Source: an uncultured Lacinutrix sp. | GTDB lineage: Bacteria > Bacteroidota > Bacteroidia > Flavobacteriales > Flavobacteriaceae | Length of the DNA stretch: 48,832 nt | Direction of reading: 5' to 3' | Assembly (NCBI GenBank): GCA_937129145.1 | Contig: CAKZMU010000021.1 | Span: 1-48,832 of the forward strand | Part shown: piece after piece, positions 1-7,726 of the stretch | Numbering within the stretch: position 1 is the stretch's first letter | How the letters are laid out: every line of letters starts with the position of its first letter | The notes under the pieces: generated by a model | What the model saw: the letters and a program-made list of their open reading frames with translations, nothing else | Databases searched by the model: none | Told to the model about the DNA's origin: nothing | Made by a program: the position numbers and the translations under genes

Positions 1-184
1 TTTTCTTTGTAAAAAAAATATTCATTTTTTTAGTTCTGATGCAAAAGGAAGCAATCTAAAGCAACAAAATCCATATCTAAAGAATTGCATAATACTTGCC
101 TTATATTTCAATGGAAGGTACAACTTCGTGTTAAGTCCGTACCAAGTCCGAAGAAAAGTAAGTTTCATTTAAATTAATTATGTT

Positions 185-826
185 ATGGGTAAAATAGCTC
201 AAGGTATTTTAGGAGGGCTTTCAGGTAAGGTTGGAAACGTTATCGGTGGAAGCTGGAAAGGAATTGACTACATTAGAATTAAACCTTCAAGTGTAGCCAA
301 TCCAAGAACTGTTGGTCAAGTAAACCAAAGAACAAAGTTTACTGCCACTTTAGAATTTTTACAGGCTGTAAAGCCTTTTATTAAGTTAGGATATAAAGGG
401 TTAGCTGTTAAGAAAACAGAATTTAATGCTGCGATGTCGTATGTATTAAATAATGCAATTACAGGTACTGAACCTAACTTTGTTGTTGACTATCCAAACG
501 CTTTAGTAAGTCGTGGAGGTTTATCTGGTGTGCTAAACCCAACGTCTGATTTAGCAACTGCTGGAGAAGTAACTTTTGGTTGGGATGATAACTCTGCTGA
601 AGGTAACGCAAATGCTACTGACAAGGCAATGTTGATGGTTTACAATCCATCAAAAAAGGAATCTATTTCTTTACTTGATGGTGCGGACAGAACAGTAGGG
701 ACTCAAATTGTTCCAATCCCAACAACATATGCAGGAGATACAGTAGAGCTATTTATGGCTTTTATTACTGCTGATGGTAGTCAAGTATCTAATAGTATTT
801 ATTTAGGCTCTGGAACAGCTAATTAA
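185..826 (+). CDS. DUF6266 family protein (function unknown)
   Basis: A complete 213-residue protein with no signal peptide or membrane segment. The N-terminus (MGKIAQGILGGLSGKVGNVIG, then SWKGIDYIR) is the glycine-rich signature I associate with the Bacteroidota family DUF6266, and the length is usual for it. The C-terminal half (about residues 125-213) reads as alternating beta strands (MLMVYNP, VELFMAFITADG). It stands alone: no gene precedes it in the window, and the next gene is on the other strand. A strong intrinsic terminator follows 20 bp after the stop, so it is a monocistronic unit or the end of an operon starting outside the window. No function is known to me; the family name is from memory of its N-terminus. 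Confidence 0.8.
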   Translation: MGKIAQGILGGLSGKVGNVIGGSWKGIDYIRIKPSSVANPRTVGQVNQRTKFTATLEFLQAVKPFIKLGYKGLAVKKTEFNAAMSYVLNNAITGTEPNFVVDYPNALVSRGGLSGVLNPTSDLATAGEVTFGWDDNSAEGNANATDKAMLMVYNPSKKESISLLDGADRTVGTQIVPIPTTYAGDTVELFMAFITADGSQVSNSIYLGSGTAN

Positions 827-846
827 TGCTTGGTGTTTTTATTTAG

Positions 847-874
847 AAACCGCTCTAATCGAGCGGTTTTTTTT
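847..874 (+). terminator. Intrinsic terminator of the DUF6266 gene
   Basis: A 9-bp perfect stem (AAACCGCTC at 847-855 and GAGCGGTTT at 861-869) with a 5-base loop, running into a T tract to 874. It lies about 20 bp after the stop codon at 826. This is the clearest rho-independent terminator in the window. Confidence 0.9.
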
Positions 875-1064
875 ATGTTATATTTGTTCAGCTATTTGTT
901 AATAATTGTTACTAATCTTCTCTTATTATGTATTTTTTGTATGCTATTTGTTGCCCAAATGCAATAGTACCAATGGATATAGGGTTAGTTAAATATTGTA
1001 TTGGTAAATAAATAATATACTAGTGTGTAAATCATATAAATTATTGGTCATAAACCATATCTCT

Positions 1065-2783
1065 TTATATTTTAATGATTTTTGTAACTGCTCTAAATTT
1101 ATCATCTAGTATTAATTCAATAAAGTAAACCCCATACGCAAAATCAATTTCGAAATCAAAATCAGAAGCATTATAATGATAAAAATTATCAACTTCTTTA
1201 CCAAAAACATCAAAAATTTTCGCATTAATTTTTCTATATTTTTTACCTAAATTAATATATATATTTCCCGAAGTTGGATTTGGGAATATTTTTGTAATCA
1301 AATTATTTGCATTTTTAATTTCCAATGTTTGATTTATAGAAAAATCTGTGACAACAGGAAAATGATCTGATGCATTTGAAGTATTCATTTGATTGAGATC
1401 ATATAGTGATAATCTAATATTAGACATAATTTCTGTTTGTAATACAAATGATTTTTCTGCGATTAATGTGTAATCAGAAAAAATTATAAAATCCAGTTTA
1501 CCTGGAGGGAAAACTTGCCCATCTGATCGCCAAGTATATCCCATTCTAATATCGGTTTGAATACAATTCTCTTCAGTTAAATCACTGTCATCCCAATCTA
1601 AAGGAGCGCCTTGTCCATAAGATGCTGTATCTTGAATGTCTCCAGTTTTCAAGGTCTTTAGTTGTTGTGAAAAACCAACTAAATTTAAATCACCTCCATA
1701 AACAAATGGGGTGTTTTCAGGTAATGTAATATCTCCACCAATTGATTTGGCATCTAAAATAAATGCAGCATATTGATCAACTTGATCTTGTCGGTCAACA
1801 TCAGCCCCACAACAACTTAAATGAGCATTAGTAAAAAGCAAATCTGTACCATAACTATTTGGCAAATCAATTAAAACAGGAAATTGTCTAGTTAAACCAT
1901 CCCATCTTTGTATAATCTCCCATTTTGAGACTGTAACTTCTCCTCCATGCTTTTCAACATACCAACCATCCATATTCCCCAAGGGAATCCAAGTATCAAA
2001 AAGTGACTTAACATAGGGTTCTGATGTATCAGCACTTTCAATAAACCCTACTATATCTGGATTTAGCACTTTAATAATATTTTCAAAATCATCGATTCTA
2101 TTAGAATCTAATAAACCATTTAACAAAGTATTATAGGCTAAAATTCTAATATGAGAGGCATCAGACTTATTAATATTTATTGGCGTATATGGTTCTACAG
2201 GAGTCTCATCGAAAATATACGTAAAAACACTTCCTACATTAGGAATTTTGTCAAAATTATTCTCATTCTTTAGTAATATTTTTATTGTTGAATGTGAAAA
2301 CAAAGGATTAATTCCGTCAGGTATAACATCTCTTGCAATTGCTATTTCAAATTCATCTGAAGTTACTGTTGGAGCAGCTCTTAATTTTATATCTGTAAAT
2401 CCAACTTGCGAATAAGGTATTACATTATAATGAGCAAACAATTCTGTAAATAATATACCAATTTCTGTTCCATAACCCTGTTGTATATTAAAACCTGTAC
2501 TTGTATCATTATCAGTATCAATAAAGATTCCTAATTCGTGTGAAATTTGATTATCTGTTAAATCAAACTCTGAATTAGCCTTTATTTTAATAAACAAAAA
2601 CTCGCTATCATTTGTGACCTGAATTTCTAAAAAATCTATACCTTCAATAGTTTCATTTAAATCGGTAAATGTGGTTAAATCTGAAGTCCAATCATCAAAA
2701 ACACCATCAATAATTATTGGTGCAGATTGAGAATAAATCAATGAATAGGTTAATAATATTATATAAAGTAATTTACTTTTCAT
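1065..2783 (-). CDS. T9SS-secreted endonuclease/exonuclease/phosphatase (EEP) family protein
   Basis: A 572-residue exported protein. Residues 1-19 are a signal peptide. Residues 20-195 form a beta-rich domain beginning IIIDGVFDDW, resembling the DOMON/CBM9-like domains that open other secreted enzymes. Residues 210-485 are an EEP (DNase I-like) fold with its usual catalytic set: N218 (AYNTL), E249 (GFIES), H321 (NAHLS), D365/N367 (GGDLNL), D431 (KLDFI) and D473/H474 (SDHFPV). Residues about 488-572 are a T9SS type A sorting domain (IFPNPTSG, then GVYFIEL). It is therefore probably a secreted or surface nuclease or phosphodiesterase; DNA is the likeliest substrate but is inferred. It lies 9 bp after the PH-domain gene and is probably cotranscribed with it. 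Confidence 0.85.
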   Translation of the reverse strand: MKSKLLYIILLTYSLIYSQSAPIIIDGVFDDWTSDLTTFTDLNETIEGIDFLEIQVTNDSEFLFIKIKANSEFDLTDNQISHELGIFIDTDNDTSTGFNIQQGYGTEIGILFTELFAHYNVIPYSQVGFTDIKLRAAPTVTSDEFEIAIARDVIPDGINPLFSHSTIKILLKNENNFDKIPNVGSVFTYIFDETPVEPYTPININKSDASHIRILAYNTLLNGLLDSNRIDDFENIIKVLNPDIVGFIESADTSEPYVKSLFDTWIPLGNMDGWYVEKHGGEVTVSKWEIIQRWDGLTRQFPVLIDLPNSYGTDLLFTNAHLSCCGADVDRQDQVDQYAAFILDAKSIGGDITLPENTPFVYGGDLNLVGFSQQLKTLKTGDIQDTASYGQGAPLDWDDSDLTEENCIQTDIRMGYTWRSDGQVFPPGKLDFIIFSDYTLIAEKSFVLQTEIMSNIRLSLYDLNQMNTSNASDHFPVVTDFSINQTLEIKNANNLITKIFPNPTSGNIYINLGKKYRKINAKIFDVFGKEVDNFYHYNASDFDFEIDFAYGVYFIELILDDKFRAVTKIIKI

Positions 2784-2792
2784 AGAAAAAAA

Positions 2793-3218
2793 TTATACAA
2801 TTTTAATCTTATCATTCAATTTTAGAATTTCTTTTATGAATAACTCGTTACTTTTGGGGCTAATATATATTTCTTTATAATTGTCAAATTTAACAATTAA
2901 ACCTTTTGTAGCTGTTGCCATTTTATATCCGCTCCATAAGGTTTTGTTCTTAACAATTGTATTTATTCTAGAAACCTCTATTTTACCATAGAATGGTCCG
3001 CTTTTATATTTAAAATATTTATTTTCAATATAATAGCTTGTATTAAAGAAACCCCAAATAATAATGGTCAAAAAAAATATAAAAGTAAAGTATATTAATC
3101 CGTTAATTAGCTGAATACTGTTACTAATTAAATCAAAAAAGAAGATCCCAATAAAAAAAATATTCAAAATAATAAGAACACTTAAATGAGATCTACTTTT
3201 TTTGCTATTAAACTTCAC
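2793..3218 (-). CDS. Small membrane protein with bacterial PH domain (bPH_6/DUF1200-like)
   Basis: 141 residues. Two hydrophobic segments (about residues 12-30 and 38-58) form a membrane hairpin, followed by a cytoplasm-sized domain with the pattern YYIENKYFKYKSGPFYGK, then NKTLWSG, GLIVKFDNYKEIYISPK and a C-terminal LNDKIKIV. This matches my memory of the bPH_6 family (formerly DUF1200), which is common in Flavobacteriia and of unknown function. It is encoded immediately upstream of the secreted nuclease (9 bp) and 42 bp downstream of the T9SS cargo gene, so the three may form one minus-strand unit. Confidence 0.75.
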   Translation of the reverse strand: MKFNSKKSRSHLSVLIILNIFFIGIFFFDLISNSIQLINGLIYFTFIFFLTIIIWGFFNTSYYIENKYFKYKSGPFYGKIEVSRINTIVKNKTLWSGYKMATATKGLIVKFDNYKEIYISPKSNELFIKEILKLNDKIKIV

Positions 3219-3260
3219 TAAAACTAAACTTTTAAAATTTCAACTTTGTTAAACTAAGTG

Positions 3261-4151
3261 TCAATTTTTTATCAATTTAAAAATCGATTTTTCTCCCTGA
3301 CTAGATTTTATTTCTACAAAATAAACCCCAGGAGGTGAATTTATATTAAAATTAAATCTGGAAACATTTAATTTTTTAAATGTATTAACTAATTGACCAG
3401 TAATATTAACAACATTTATATTGATTTTTTCATATACCCTATCAAAAGCAATAGTAATATTTTTTAAAGTTGGGTTTGGAAATATTTTAACGCTTTGTGT
3501 AAATGCATTGCTTTTTGAAGATAAAGTTGAAATACTCCAAGAAAATGCATCTAAAGCCATATAATCCAAATCACCAGTTCCAGATATTATAATTTCATCA
3601 ATTGCAGTATCCGAATAATCTGAAACTCCTTCTGTAGCAAAGTCGATATAGGTATAGCCGTTATTGGGTGAAAAAGTGACTGGGCTTGCAAAACCAGAAG
3701 ATTTGGTAATAGAAAACATTTCTATGCCATTTCTCATACCTGATAATATAAGTGTTCCAGTTGTATTTGATAGTGAAAGAGTGGAGCAAAATAAATATAA
3801 TGAGCTAATTGTAAAGTAAGCACCATCACTAGTAGATATTTCCATACTAGTTCCATTGTTGCTGCCATTATTAGCTCCTGCGTTATCAACAAATTTGTTG
3901 TCAGGCGAAGAACCGTTCCATCCGCATCCTAAACAAGTATCAGTATTTGTTCCAGAGGTATAACCATGCGTAAAAATATCATACCCTTCAGCAGAAGCAC
4001 TTGAAATATTAAAACTTTGGCCGTTATCAAAAAAAATGGTAAATCCTGCTGATTCTGTTTCAAAAATTTCAGTAGATTGAGCACTTAAAATAGACACATT
4101 ATATATAATGCCAACTATTAAAAAAAAATGTTTTGTGTAATATTTCTTCAT
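3261..4151 (-). CDS. T9SS type A sorting domain protein of unknown function
   Basis: 296 residues. The N-terminus (to about residue 25, ending SILSAQ) is a signal peptide. The middle (about 26-210) is a Ser/Thr/Gly/Asn-rich beta sandwich with a cysteine pair in TCLGCGW and no catalytic signature I recognise. The C-terminal 80 residues are a T9SS type A sorting domain (VKIFPNPTLKNITIAF, then GVYFVEIKS). It should be secreted by T9SS and attached to the cell surface or released. A good Bacteroidota promoter sits at 4248-4274 upstream. An adhesive or binding role is possible but nothing seen proves it. Confidence 0.8.
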   Translation of the reverse strand: MKKYYTKHFFLIVGIIYNVSILSAQSTEIFETESAGFTIFFDNGQSFNISSASAEGYDIFTHGYTSGTNTDTCLGCGWNGSSPDNKFVDNAGANNGSNNGTSMEISTSDGAYFTISSLYLFCSTLSLSNTTGTLILSGMRNGIEMFSITKSSGFASPVTFSPNNGYTYIDFATEGVSDYSDTAIDEIIISGTGDLDYMALDAFSWSISTLSSKSNAFTQSVKIFPNPTLKNITIAFDRVYEKININVVNITGQLVNTFKKLNVSRFNFNINSPPGVYFVEIKSSQGEKSIFKLIKN

Positions 4152-4247
4152 TGATAGTTTCTTTAATTATAAAATTAAAAAACATACTCATGACATCATA
4201 CTCTCAACATTTATTTGTTGGCTATGAATGTATATTCGAGTGCAAAA

Positions 4248-4274
4248 CAAATTAATCGTGTGCGATTTAAACAA
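4248..4274 (-). promoter_or_regulatory. Predicted promoter for the T9SS cargo gene at 4151
   Basis: On the minus strand a -33-type TTG (4272-4274) is followed after 16 bp by TTAATTTG (4248-4255), which matches the Bacteroidota -7 consensus TAnnTTTG at five of its six defined positions. The start codon is about 90 bp further on. The sequence between the boxes resembles that in front of the AraC-type gene at 10562-10588. Confidence 0.5.
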
Positions 4275-4304
4275 TTAAATGGTAAATAAAACCAAAACTT
4301 AGCA

Positions 4305-6416
4305 TTATAAAATAAGAACTTTTTTGGTTATTGACTCTTTACCTGAATTTACTTTAATTAAATAAATCCCTTCCTTTAGATTTTTATTATTAATTGTAAA
4401 TAAACTTTTGTTTGAATCTGAATTCTCTAATAGTAAGTTACCCGAAAAATCAAATAATTGATAGGAAAAAGTTTCTAGTTCTTTACTGATTTGAACTTCA
4501 AAAACACCATTAGATGGATTTGGTTGAACTTTAAAGTCAAACAATGGATGATGATTAGTTTTAGGATTGTGTTTATCTTTAGGTCTAACAAATTTGGCCG
4601 TTTTGAAGTCGCTGCATTCAGTAATAGATGGATCTATTTCAAGAGATACATAAGATGAACTATTAGGTTCAAGTAAGGTGCCTTCTATAATATTTATACT
4701 ATTCCTAGCTTTAAAATTTACAGTAGCATTCTCAATAAACTGTACATTACTTATTGAAAGGTTATTTAAAATATTATTTAGTTTAAAATCCCAACGATAA
4801 AATATGTGGTTTGTTATTTCAGCATTACCATCTAATTTATTTATTTCATCTGCAAACATAACAGCTTTACCCATTTCTAACTTTCCAGCTCCAATATTCC
4901 CAAAATAGTTTTGATTAATACTCATATGCTCCACATCTTTTGCAGTTAGTTTAAGGATGTTTTCAACTTCATATGCAGACAAGCAAGGATTGATTGTTAT
5001 CATTAGACCAGCAGTTCCAGACACATAGGGTGCTGCTCCAGATGTTGTTCCTCCGTAAGTAATATATTCTATTTCACCCAAGTGCGAATATTTACTATAC
5101 ACCATACCTAAATCTGATGATGCTAAAATATCTACTTTATTATTACTTCCTGTAGTTACAACTAATCCATTAGGACTGATAACTTGTGTTCCTTCTCCAA
5201 GATTATCTAATTCTACCTCTCTTGGGTAACCATTATATATTAATCCAATAGGAAAACCAGGATTTCCAACATCTACATTTGGGGCAAAAGAATCTTCTAC
5301 ATAAGATTGACCATAATTAACTGTTGGTGAACTCCATACAATTGCATGATGCTCATTAATTTCATATGAATGCATAATATTTGACACAGAAATAACACCA
5401 TTATAAGATGCAGGGTAGCCAAATTGAACACCAGTATATTCTGGAGCCCATTGCCCGTTACCACCATTTATTTTGGCTATAAAATCTGTTTCTGTTTGAT
5501 AACTATTTCTATTACCTGCAGAGGCTATTAATATTGCATCATATTCTTCAACTAGAGTATTAATAATGTTTTGTTCTGCAACAAATCCAACATCTACAGG
5601 AGAATTATAAAAATACTTAACCCAACTCATATTAAATACTCTAAACCCCATCTTCGCTAATTGTACAAGATTTTCATATACAGCATACGTCAAAGATGTA
5701 CTGCTACTAGTAGGTGCTGCAGTCATTATTAGGTCGCAATCATAACAAACTCCTGTTGTCCCATACCCATTATCACCTTGACCAACTGCTTTAATCGCAG
5801 TACCAGTTCCATGATGACTTGTTAAATCTGTAGGGTCATATGGATTATTATGTTGAAAAATACTCTCATTAAAAAAAGTCGTTTTTTCAAGAAAATCAGG
5901 ATCCTCTTTATTAAGTTTTGCATCCGAAATAACAATGGTAGTACCTTTTCCAGTAGTGATATCCCATGCGATAGGAGCACCCATATAATCTAATTCGCTT
6001 CTATCAAAAACTCCAACATTTGTATTAGGACTTGTTGGTCCATAATCATTTGGGTAAGATGCGAGATTATTAATAACATTTGTTAAATCTTCAATTAAAG
6101 TAAATCTTGAAGAAAATTTAGATGTCATTTCTTTTGATAAATCTGGGCTAGTAGTTTCTAAATAAAATACATTTAAATCTCTAACTCTTGGTGATGAAGG
6201 AAATGTTTGCTTGAAGGTTTTAACATTGTATAAATCAAAAAAAACCTTCAATTCATTATCCTCTCCATCGTATTTTAATTCCCCATCTAATTCAACAAAT
6301 TTTGGAGCACTTAAATAATTATCTAAATGGACGTAATACTTAAAAAGTGTTGTTTCTTGTGAGTGACCATTAAAAAAACTCACAAGGAATATCAATGCTA
6401 TTATTGAATGTTTCAT
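4305..6416 (-). CDS. S8 (subtilisin-like) serine protease with T9SS sorting domain
   Basis: 703 residues. Signal peptide 1-19 (ends NGHSQ). Residues 21-140 may be a propeptide or N-terminal domain. The S8 catalytic domain (about 145-525) shows D165 (VISDAKL), H202 (HHGTGTA), oxyanion N302 (ASAGNRNS) and S459 (TTSGAAPYVSG, with Thr replacing the usual first Gly). Residues about 525-620 are a beta linker domain, and 630-703 a T9SS type A sorting domain (VQPNPSNGVFEV, then GIYLIKV). It should act outside the cell as an endopeptidase. Its ATG begins one base after the stop of the fibre-like gene, so the two are almost certainly cotranslated and may share a target or place. Confidence in the family is high; the substrate is unknown. 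Confidence 0.9.
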   Translation of the reverse strand: MKHSIIALIFLVSFFNGHSQETTLFKYYVHLDNYLSAPKFVELDGELKYDGEDNELKVFFDLYNVKTFKQTFPSSPRVRDLNVFYLETTSPDLSKEMTSKFSSRFTLIEDLTNVINNLASYPNDYGPTSPNTNVGVFDRSELDYMGAPIAWDITTGKGTTIVISDAKLNKEDPDFLEKTTFFNESIFQHNNPYDPTDLTSHHGTGTAIKAVGQGDNGYGTTGVCYDCDLIMTAAPTSSSTSLTYAVYENLVQLAKMGFRVFNMSWVKYFYNSPVDVGFVAEQNIINTLVEEYDAILIASAGNRNSYQTETDFIAKINGGNGQWAPEYTGVQFGYPASYNGVISVSNIMHSYEINEHHAIVWSSPTVNYGQSYVEDSFAPNVDVGNPGFPIGLIYNGYPREVELDNLGEGTQVISPNGLVVTTGSNNKVDILASSDLGMVYSKYSHLGEIEYITYGGTTSGAAPYVSGTAGLMITINPCLSAYEVENILKLTAKDVEHMSINQNYFGNIGAGKLEMGKAVMFADEINKLDGNAEITNHIFYRWDFKLNNILNNLSISNVQFIENATVNFKARNSINIIEGTLLEPNSSSYVSLEIDPSITECSDFKTAKFVRPKDKHNPKTNHHPLFDFKVQPNPSNGVFEVQISKELETFSYQLFDFSGNLLLENSDSNKSLFTINNKNLKEGIYLIKVNSGKESITKKVLIL

Positions 6417-6417
6417 C

Positions 6418-7248
6418 TTAATTGTTTTTCTTAAGAACAGTAATTTCTTTATTTAATTCAATAACATATAATGTGAGTTCTTCTATTTTCTGTAATAGAA
6501 GTTTATTCATTTCCCCTAATTCTATTCCCTTTTCTTCTACTTCTTTTCCGCTAGGAATATCTTTTAAATGACCATTGTCGTGAATATATTTTTCTACTTC
6601 AAAAAGGCTTGGTAATTTGTAATCTTTTTCAAACACATAATCTGCCCAATTTGTATAAACTTTTACTGCCGTAGCTCTAATTTTTCCATTCACTGATAAA
6701 CGATAATTAATATCTTCATCAGCAAAGGAATTTGTACCAATGCCAATGTTTGAATTTACAATAATATTTCCTTCAACTAGGGCACTACCATGTCTAACGA
6801 TTAGCTTATGTCCTTCGTTTTCTAGATACGAAGCGTCTTCACCAATAATAATTTTTGAATCTATTTTGGGCATAGACAAATAACTACCTCCACCATCAGA
6901 TCTTGAAACCTCAAATATTTTTGTTTCATTTTTTCTAAATAAAGACAATGAAGTGTTTATATCACTAGCTTGAAAACTGAACCTAAGACTCCCATTAGTA
7001 CTATATATTGACTGACTCACATAAGGACTTGTTGCACCTTCATCAAAATTAAATAATCTTTTATTTGATGATATTTGAGACCCCATTTGTAGTAAAGAGC
7101 CCTCATAATTTATAAAAGGATTAATAGATAATAAAGCATTAGGTGAAAGTGTGCCTATCCCAACATTCCCTTCTTCTGGAAAAGTGTTTTGCGCAAATGA
7201 TGTGACTATTGGTGAAAGAAAAAAGAGTAAGAGAATTGATTTTTTCAT
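6418..7248 (-). CDS. Exported GIGT-type fibre-like protein
   Basis: 276 residues with a signal peptide (1-20, ends TSFAQ). The mature N-terminus carries the Bacteroidota motif FPEEGNVGIGTLSPNALLSI, repeated in weaker form at about residue 168 (NSNIGIGTN). The C-terminal 75 residues (VYTNWADYVFEKDYKLPSLFEVEKY..., then a leucine-rich helix with GIELGEMNKLLLQKIEELT) are the usual end of this family and look like the trimerising helix next to phage tail-fibre intramolecular chaperones. It has no T9SS sorting domain, so how it is anchored is unclear. It is placed one base before the S8 protease gene. A structural or adhesive surface role is inferred. Confidence 0.7.
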   Translation of the reverse strand: MKKSILLLFFLSPIVTSFAQNTFPEEGNVGIGTLSPNALLSINPFINYEGSLLQMGSQISSNKRLFNFDEGATSPYVSQSIYSTNGSLRFSFQASDINTSLSLFRKNETKIFEVSRSDGGGSYLSMPKIDSKIIIGEDASYLENEGHKLIVRHGSALVEGNIIVNSNIGIGTNSFADEDINYRLSVNGKIRATAVKVYTNWADYVFEKDYKLPSLFEVEKYIHDNGHLKDIPSGKEVEEKGIELGEMNKLLLQKIEELTLYVIELNKEITVLKKNN

Positions 7249-7371
7249 GATTTTTTTATTAGAAATAAATTTTTATAAACCAAATCTATACTTAAAAAAA
7301 ATCTCAATGAAGCATGAATATTTATTTGTGAATTACTAATATATATTTGCTCAATAAAATGCAAACAAAAC

Positions 7372-7713
7372 TTAATTATTCAATAATCTGTTAAGAAAAA
7401 ATTCTCTTTTACGATTAGATACAGGAATTTTTTGACCCTTGTCCAGTATAATAAAACCTCTTTTATCATATCTATTAATATGATTAATATTAACATAATA
7501 TGATTGATGAGTTCTTATAAAACAACAGCTAGGTAGTTGATCTTCAAAATGTTTTAATGGTTTTGAAACCAAATAAGATTTACCGTTTGATAAATAAAAA
7601 GTTGTATACCCGTTCTCAGACTTACAAAAAGATAATTCACTTAACTTAATTATTTGATAGACATTTTGAAGGTTGAGAATTAAAATATCTGTTTGACTAT
7701 TATTTGCTTTCAT
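7372..7713 (-). CDS. Stand-alone LytTR-type DNA-binding regulator (copy A)
   Basis: 113 residues made almost only of a LytTR domain (about 10-113), with the typical ISxCKSENGYTTFYL-like entry, FIRTHQSYYVNINHI core and IPVSNRKR end. There is no receiver domain, kinase or membrane segment, so how it is activated is not visible. It starts 13 bp after the stop of the TPR/S41 lipoprotein gene and is probably cotranscribed with it. A paralogue with about 65% identity over 105 residues (my count) lies at 10637-11038 behind another peptidase gene. It is likely to bind direct-repeat sites near neighbouring promoters; targets are unknown. Confidence 0.85.
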   Translation of the reverse strand: MKANNSQTDILILNLQNVYQIIKLSELSFCKSENGYTTFYLSNGKSYLVSKPLKHFEDQLPSCCFIRTHQSYYVNINHINRYDKRGFIILDKGQKIPVSNRKREFFLNRLLNN

Positions 7714-7726
7714 TAAAGAAAAAATA

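Noticed and set aside
85..109. Possible promoter TTG...TATATTTC for the DUF6266 gene
   Set aside because: The spacer is only 14 bp, shorter than the 16 bp seen in the better promoters of this window, so I did not list it.
7320..7372. Possible terminator after the LytTR copy A gene
   Set aside because: The stretch is AT-rich and has small repeats, but I could find no stable stem followed by T residues on the minus strand.
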